Below are positions 57,054 through 64,000 of a DNA stretch of 64,000 nucleotides, one piece after another; position 1 is the stretch's first letter; each line of letters begins with the position of its first letter. Source of the DNA: Phallus indusiatus. Taxonomy: Eukaryota; Basidiomycota; Agaricomycetes; Phallales; Phallaceae. Position numbers and translations under genes: made by a program. The notes under the pieces are model-generated. The model was not told the origin of the DNA, did not search any database, and saw only the letters and a list, made by a program, of their open reading frames with translations. The DNA lies in NCBI GenBank assembly GCA_027605045.1, contig JAQFWX010000020.1, positions 558,001 to 622,000 on the forward strand. Reading direction: 5' to 3'.

Positions 57054-59222
57054 TCATACCTGAGCAGGCATAGTCATAGGCAATGACTGTGTGCTACTAT
57101 TCGAAGCTATTGAATGCCTTACGCTCGTCAATGGAATCTCCGCTTTACTATTATTCCTTAGCTCCTGTTCACGTTGCGCATCCAATTCTCGGCGAGAATT
57201 TTTGAGTCCTTTGAGACCGACACATCCAAAAAGTCCGGCGGAACAAGCCATGACACCAGCGAATATGGTCGCTTTGTGCAAATTCCCGTGTGGAGAAGCA
57301 CTTGGACTATTATCCACCAAGGCTCCCTCAACTATTTGAACACATGTTTCAATTTATGACGACTTAGATGAGATTATATGAATACTAACCGAGAACGAAT
57401 ATAATAGTGGAGAGGTTGCCGCTATATTAGAATTTTATTATTACGCCAGCGTCAAGTAACAAAATGAATATGACGTACAGGCACCAAAGGATGGCAGAAC
57501 TTGTCTCAGGATCTTCGAGAAGATCGCATCCCAACTCAAGAGCGAGAGGTAATAGAGTAAGCGATGTTGATCCAATAGCGGTCACCGTAACGAAAATTCC
57601 AGCACGATCGTGTGGTCTTACTGGAGCAAAGGTCAGAAGATTGTCCATGATAGAGCTAAAAAGGTCACTGACTTGCCCAAATTAGACTTAGCCTGCGCCA
57701 CAAAGCAAAAACAACATTGGCGTCAGAAAGGCGTCTTGAGAAGTATTTGGGCCACTTACCAGGCGCCACTTAGTATAAAGATGCAAACTTTTATACTGAT
57801 TGTGATATGCTTTGTGAATACACGATCAAAGAGCGGTGAAGTTACAGCTGAAGCAGCTAGTCCTGTCTGTGATATGTTGAGTCTATGTATTGAATCCAGC
57901 AATTCTGGTTCCTTACCAACAACAAACACGCCCCCTTGAAATGATTTAATGAAGATCCTAAGACGAGAATGGAAGTTAAACTTACAAAAAGGCCGGATTG
58001 GTGTCTGAAAACCATATGGTCGGAACAACTGCCCGGTTAGCAGAGCAAATCCGTTGACACTGATAAGTATGCATAAAGAGAAGCTCAAGTCTACAGTGAG
58101 AATGATAGCTTACGCGCCAACGTATATCGCAAATGCATAGCAAATGATGAAAAAATCAAGCCTTGTCCTGAAAGGCAAGCCCTTTTTATCCACGGGAACC
58201 CCAAATAATGCCCGCAATGTATCGATCGGCTCAGGAGAAGGCTGAGCTCCAGAAAATGCTACGCAAAAAGTTTGATTAAGTTCACTTTTTCATTGTGATA
58301 TCGTATATTATGCGCCTGCTTACTAGGTGGAGTTGGAGGATTGGAATAAATCAACAACGCCAACGGCGATATGACGGTACAGATGATTCCTAAAATCAAA
58401 ACCTGCGATTTATCCGTTAGTTATCAATCAAAAATATTTGAAAGACTACGAACGGAGTGTCTTGTGCTGCCCAGAATTGAAGGAAGAATTTGGCCAAGAC
58501 CCGCTCCGACGGGATTCGCTAAGGAGGTATTTGAGCCGAAAGCCCCTTAAAAAAATGATTAAATGGGAAATTCACCAACAGAGACAAGCATCGTAACCGT
58601 CGTTCGTCCGTCAAAGTCGAACCAAGCTTGTGAAAACTTTGGACCGACAATGAGAAAGATAGGCTCCGCTATGCCAAGTATTAACTTTCAAAAATTATAT
58701 TAGATTTAAGAGGAACTTTTTCTTGATGCGAATGAAGGATTGTCTTGGCTTACTTGACCAATAACAATTATTCCATAATCATTCTTATGGTGCCTCGAAA
58801 CACCGATGAAACGAATCCATGTTCCCAAGACGAGACATACAGCCCCGAACAAGCATGCATTTCGTAGTCCATAGCGCGAACAGAAAAAAGGCGTAGCCAA
58901 TGATACTGGCAGAAATACGACGTTAAGGCTGATGCCTAGCCAGTTGATTCGTCTAACTGAAACATGCAATTCTCGCGCGGCTAAAATCAGCGTTTTTCAG
59001 CAACCGATGCCTCAGCGACCCCTTTGAGCGTTGACACTGACCTTGCTCAGAAATGGCCCCAAACCAAGGATAAATGAGACCAGTCACAAATGAAAACACC
59101 ACTAAACTGAACGCTCCAGGAAACCTCCACGAGTATAGCTGATACTTTGTGGTTTGGCGATCGATAGGTGAGCGGGGTTCTGCATTGACTGAATAGGCAG
59201 TAGCTTGGCCATGGTTCTCCAT
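57054..59222 (-). CDS. MFS transporter, FLVCR/DIRC2-like
   Basis: A major-facilitator membrane protein. The start MENHGQATAYSVNAEPRS gives a short cytosolic tail, then helix 1 (RFPGAFSLVVFSFVTG, IYPWFGAISEQ). Next are RRINWLGISLNVVFLPVSLA, LVLGTWIRFIGV, ANPVGAGLGQILPSIL-like sequence, QPSPEPIDTLRALFGVP in the central loop, GGVFVVGK, and, in the C-terminal half, IFVTVTAIGSTSLTLLPLAL. The tail LKGLKNSRRELDAQREQEL is typical of fungal members. FANPVG-GLGQ and the overall loop pattern fit the heme/choline exporter-like FLVCR group. The fungal substrate is unknown. About eleven short introns; no break seen. The stop lies at 57054-57056. Confidence 0.8.
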
Positions 59223-60224
59223 GAGATTTGAGACGAAATGCTGTTCCGGGACAAGATGAGATAGGGATACTTATTTGAAAGGGGGTGTATCACAAGTTGG
59301 GGTCGTAAACCTCGTCGGCGTTACGTGTCGATTTTAGGAGGAATGAGACGATCCGCGAATTAAGTTACAAAGGGCGCGTTATGGTTCTGAAGGCGAGGGC
59401 AGTGGTTCAAGAGGAGAAAGATAATAAGAAAATAAGGAAAAACAAATGGTCGTGGAAGGAAATGAAGAAAACTGAAGGTAAAGATCTGAGACGCATTGAT
59501 GGTCGAATTAAAACGGACTGCGTCTGGACAATGACAAAGCGGCGGCAATCATCGTCGGGAAGACGACTAAGCGCCTGCGGCTGCGATGGATCCAAAGCCG
59601 GGTCCTCTCTGGCTTGCCACCACCACCAATGGGAATAGAATTTCAACGAGTTCATGGGAAATTTCACCCGTCGGACTGTGAAGGAAGTTCTTCACCGAAA
59701 CTGCGGAAATTTGGCTATTCGAGAGATCCAATTCATAAGGCAATTTGAATAGAGAACAAAACTTGAGGCAAAGCATTATTAGTAATGGTGCCCCCAATTT
59801 CAAAAAGATATCATCTGTGTGCGGGAGGAGACCGAGGGACGTTTGATGTCACTAACAGCACAGACATTTTCAGTAAACAAACATAGCTTTTTAACCGCAG
59901 TACAGTCACACATGTTCCGTGGAAAATAAAACTCAACTTTGATCAGTCAACCTGGGTTTAGTTTAGTGAATAGATGGAAGTCGGGCACCAACTGAAAACT
60001 TGTCTATTTTTAATAATCACAATACTCGGAGGAGGCAGCGCAGTCACTCAGCCAGTTCACATGTCAAGTGCTCTTAAAGGAGTAAAAAACTGAAAAAAGA
60101 ATTCGATAACCTTGTGTACTACAAACTTTACATGAAAACCCCCAGATCCTTACGATACCCTTAACGGAAGGTACGGCAGAAGTCCACGAATAAAGGCGGC
60201 ATCTCGGAAGAACACAATGGGAAC
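59223..60224. other. Intergenic region
   Basis: Upstream region of the FLVCR-like gene and 3' region of the next transporter. Short frames (for example 59381-59638 and 59567-59803) overlap on opposite strands and look random. Confidence 0.45.
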
Positions 60225-62728
60225 TCAATAGACAAACCGGAAGTCAAGCCGCCTATTCCCAACGTCTTTGGTTGTTGCAAGATAATTCGCTTTTGCCTGT
60301 AGAAGAAAAAAAATAGAAAAAAGAAAGAAGCATTAGCCGCCGAGTGCGGTCAAGCCCCACAAAAATTGAATAAACAAGTAACCAACCTCTGGAGACATCG
60401 CGTTCCACACCTTATCTCGCCTCTTGTTACGCCACTTATAGTATAACCATGTTGAAGGGTATAAGATCAGGATGTTGAACAGACAGATAATGATGAGCGT
60501 TCGATTTCCCCGGCGATCTAGAGCATTCTAAAATTAGCTTCCCAGTTCGTGAGTAGGTGTCCATAAAAAGAGAAAGGATCACATCGGGGCGCATCATCCG
60601 CCTGATAAACCTGCGCTGACACAATAGATCCGGCCTGAGCGAACATGTTGTAAAGAGACGCATTGATGGCGCGATTGGACACTGCACCAGCGTTTCGCGA
60701 ACACCATCCTACCTCTGTCTCAACCAAAATAATACCATGAGTGGATCAGGTTCATTGACTGGATCAAAACGATACAACTTACGTATGGCGTTTGTCTAAT
60801 GTTTTTGAATGTTAATAGATTCAGAAATCAATGAAGCCAATGTGTGCATGAGATAGCCTGTACGCACATATGGATAGGCCAAGAGCACTGACGTGATAGC
60901 CTGGCGTTGATGGAATTTACATGTCAGTTAAACTCCCGAACCTCGGGCGCATCAATACAAGAGCATGCGCACATAATATATCCATGGATTAGGGTTGGGA
61001 GGTAGAGTATAAAGAGCAACGAGGCAAGGTAAAGCCCATAAATCCTGTGCCAAGGAGACAAAAGCTCGGTTATCAACTATCTCAGAGAAAAATGTGATGC
61101 CCAAGAGAGTTAGCAATCCCAAAGCAGTAAACGGAATGAAAAGGAGATTAGTCTGCGCCGTAGTGAATCTGATTAGTGATAATCATCAGTTTCTCGGGAG
61201 TCAGATGCGAATACATTGAAGAAAAGGTACTACATACCCAATACTCCTTAAATTTAATGAAATGTAGAATCCTGGCGGAGTAATCGGGATGCAGAATAGG
61301 AACCCGATGGCGTACAAGGGATAAAGGTCAAAATCTGCAAGTTCCCTCAATAATCGTTTGAGGGTAATACCCTGACGGTTGTGCATGTCCCCCTTTTAGA
61401 AGAAATAGAAGGAAGGTCAAAGACCGAACTCGAATTGGGAAATTTTTTTTTTTTTAATATTCTCACCTTCGTTGGATCGTCCCTTAAAATTCGATTTACC
61501 ATAATGATCTCTTCACGTTCCGTAAACCAACCATTTGGCCAGAATACATTCTTCGTTTGCGTTGGCGACGCGGGCATCATAACAAATGTTGCTAGTCCGA
61601 CTAAGAGAGTAGCGAGCCCCCTGTCAACAGTTTCATATAAGAAGGGGTGACGCGATGCTAGTATGAGATCAACAGATAATCACAATATCAAGAAAAGCCA
61701 TCTGATACAAGGTAAGCGAACTCTAGTAGTGCTAACCAAATACGGATCCATAACGCACCTCCATCCAGCTTTATTTAGGACACCATCCATCCGTAGTATA
61801 CCAAGAGCGAGAAATGCGCTAAGGATATTGCATACAGTTAAGGAAGTCCAGAAATAAGCAAGACGCAAAGGCAATTCCCTCTTTTTATAAAAATCTAGTT
61901 TTGGAATACTCGCAGTCAAGGCCTGACCACAAGATCACCGGCAAATATGAACTCACAACTCAGATACAAAACAAGAGTCGGGATGAAACCGCCCTCCAAA
62001 ATTCCCAACAAAAACTGACAAGCAAAGAACGAAGACCGCCCACTCAAAAAGAATTGGGCGGCCGTGACTATCGCCCAAGCGCACATCTGAATTGGGATCC
62101 ATCTCTCAGGACCAAATCGTTTCGCGATCAATTGAGACGGTATCTCAGAAATGAGGATAGCAGCTCGGAACAGCTGATTCCCGATGTTGAAATCGTTCGT
62201 CGTCATATTGAGGTCGGGAAGCAGGTTGTCGCTGTTTGCTTGATAAAGACTGCTTTGATCAAGGTTGAGCGCCGCAAAGGCAATACCTGCCCAAAGCGTG
62301 ATTCGCCAGTCTAGTTTACGGGCGAGAGCCTAGAAAACAAGACAACTTTGTTGTGAGTATGATTAATATATTTGGGTCCTTTTTCACCTTCTCTTCTCGA
62401 TAGGTCCATCGCGCCTTTGGATCAAAACGATGTATTCCTTCATAATTGGCGGTGGGTTGATAATACGGTGACAGAACAGGATCGTCAAAAACTGATAGCT
62501 AAGCAGAAACCGTTTTTTTAAGGAAATATTCCTTCGTTGAAGAATCACGAGAACGCCTACCTCAGTCGCCACAGCATCCAATTGAACGCTCTTGGCACGC
62601 TTATTCCCACAAAAGGCCTCCGAAAGCTTGAAAGGTTCGGTATTAGGGGGAGCCAAATCATCTACATCGTTTAGCTTCGATGATTCCACCTTTTTGAGGG
62701 AGAGTCTGGTGGCTTCTTCTTCGGACAT
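60225..62728 (-). CDS. MFS transporter, anion:cation symporter (Dal5/Tna1-like)
   Basis: Proton-coupled importer of organic anions such as allantoate, nicotinate or pantothenate. The start is MSEEEATRLSLKKVESS. After an intron comes FDDPVLSPYYQPTANYEG and the family segment FDPKARWTYREE-KALARKLDWR, leading into helix 1 (ITLWAGIAFAALNLDQ). Then NDFNIGNQLFRAAILISEIPS, QLIAKRFGPERWIP, FLLGILEGGFIPTLVLYLS, YKKRELPLRLAYFWTSLTV, GWFTEREEIIMVNRILRDDP, and the C-terminal half with CSRNAGAVSNRAINASLYNM and QVYQADDAP. It ends RRLDFRFVY with the stop at 60225-60227. These are the standard ACS-family landmarks in order, with about a dozen introns and no lesions seen. Confidence 0.88.
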
Positions 62729-64000
62729 TGCGAAGACTTGACCGTCTCACTTCATACAGGCCCAGTCATTATATACTCTAAAGAACGCGTGAGTCTAATG
62801 AGTGCCAATAAATAAAACACTTGGACCCGCATTCGCCCCTTTACGATAAAAAGCCATCCCCACGAGCTGCCAGCCCAATGTTACTTCTCTGTATAGGAAA
62901 GTGTCAACATGGATTGCTCGCGTGATTTGTCCCGATTAAGGAGAGCCTGGCTTTACAGAATGTTTCAGAAACTAAGTTTTTCAAATAAACGAGTCAAAAG
63001 AGATATATTTATACATACCGTCCTGCTCCATGGTTTTTTTGTTGAGGTAAACTTGTGCAGAACATGTGTAAATGAGAATGTGATCGACTTCTGCGAACCT
63101 TTATAGCTAAAAATAAACCAGAGTGAGAATACCAGAGAGGGCGGTGGGTGAAATCAGATAATAACAAGTCATTAATCATTTCGTCGGCCCTCAGCTGCTA
63201 GAGCTGTCGAAGCTAGAAGCTCGAAGATCCCTCGCCATTCGCTCGCTTCGACGCCCGAAATAGCCGGAAGTTAGTAATTAGTCTTGCGGCGAGAAACGAA
63301 TTTGGCTCAAAGAACGAACTATACCGTGAACTTTAATGACATTATTGACCCACTTCTATTCCCAAGTACCAGCAAATATGTATCCAGCTTTACGGAACTA
63401 TCAACTCCACCTTGACAGACCCGAGGAAGGAATTCTTATGCGCACGCCCAGCTTAGATTCTAGAACAATCACTGTGTAGTCACATGATGGTTGTAACACA
63501 AGCTATTACTTCACGTCGCGAGATCACTAGACAAAGAAATTAGTTACCCTGTATGTTTAGGTACCGACTGTGGACAGCAAGACTACACATACATAAACGT
63601 AATCTCATGGCATACCCTTGTTCCTGATGCGAATATGAGTTGCCAGCCCTAACACTAATGCGTCCGCTTGATGCAGTTTTAGCCCCCTTTCTTAGTTCTA
63701 CGACGAAACGAAGAACCATAATCGCAATGCTTTAGGAAGAGTTTAGGAGATGGACAGTTGGATCTGTATTAGTGAACTGCGTTTCACTTAGAACCCCAAT
63801 CTTGTTTATTGCGCAATCTCAATTACCGGCAGTCGTCAAAGATCATCGATCATTGTTGTATCCGCGTGTATCCTCCACAGTCCGCAGACTTCTTGGGGTA
63901 GAGTAATCGCGAGAAATGCTCCTATTACCGCAGATCGTCCATGGGAAAGACGAATGTCTTCTTATAGCTAAAGCATCAGCTCTTCAATTCTTTCCATTCA
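62729..64000. other. Terminal stretch, no gene recognised
   Basis: Upstream region of the ACS transporter followed by DNA without recognisable genes. A 65-codon frame at 62909-63106 has no relative that I know. A gene beginning past the window edge cannot be excluded. Confidence 0.45.

Noticed and set aside
59381..59803. Overlapping ORFs on both strands near 59.5 kb
   Set aside because: They contradict each other, show low-complexity Lys/Glu or Phe/Ser runs and match no family.
1..64000. tRNA, rRNA or CRISPR features
   Set aside because: A by-eye search for tRNA box motifs, rRNA and regularly spaced repeats found nothing convincing; a covariance-model scan was not possible here.

Overview
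The window looks like nuclear DNA from a basidiomycete fungus, most likely an Agaricomycete. The evidence is intron-dense genes with introns mostly 45-65 bp long, a chromodomain Ty3/gypsy retrotransposon, five paralogues of the DUF6533 membrane-protein family (typical of Agaricomycetes) and fungal P450 and transporter families. No bacterial-style operon, tRNA, rRNA or CRISPR array was recognised.

Region 1 (1-7519) is a retrotransposon graveyard. It starts inside the pol gene of a chromovirus whose frame is broken by one in-frame TGA. After that come at least five complete or partial LTRs of the same family in both orientations, including one LTR nested inside another with a perfect 5-bp target duplication, plus relics of a second LTR family and a gag fragment.

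Region 2 (7520-21032) holds remnants of a small oxidative gene group: a decayed alpha/beta hydrolase (CLD1/ABHD5-like), an intact 12-exon cytochrome P450, an intact monocarboxylate-type MFS transporter, a decayed Baeyer-Villiger-type flavin monooxygenase, and a truncated second copy of the hydrolase. No PKS, NRPS or terpene synthase is visible.

Region 3 (21033-41031) is a tandem segmental duplication. Three closely related units each carry a relic minus-strand ORF and a plus-strand DUF6533 gene, and are joined to a truncated minus-strand P450. Two more divergent DUF6533 paralogues follow. The second DUF6533 gene is a recombinant: its body belongs to one subfamily and its last ~30 codons and downstream DNA to the other. 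Unit 2 also carries a 360-bp LTR-like insertion, a TA-flanked MITE and a 113-bp near-perfect palindrome.

Region 4 (about 42.9-62.7 kb) is conserved and gene-dense: ribosomal protein L14, an OPT peptide transporter, an MTH1-like Nudix hydrolase, an F-box protein, the autophagy PROPPIN Atg18, the EME1/MMS4 nuclease subunit, an FLVCR-like MFS transporter and an anion:cation symporter MFS transporter. All exon chains here look intact. The switch from repeat-rich accessory DNA to this block falls between about 41.0 and 42.9 kb.

A recurring theme of the accessory half is C-to-T loss at CpG sites: the CGA-to-TGA stop in pol, an LTR with scattered CpG decay, and independent CGA-to-TGA stops in the relic ORFs. 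This fits cytosine methylation of repeats. Exon borders were read by eye from splice consensus and protein continuity; none is confirmed by transcripts.
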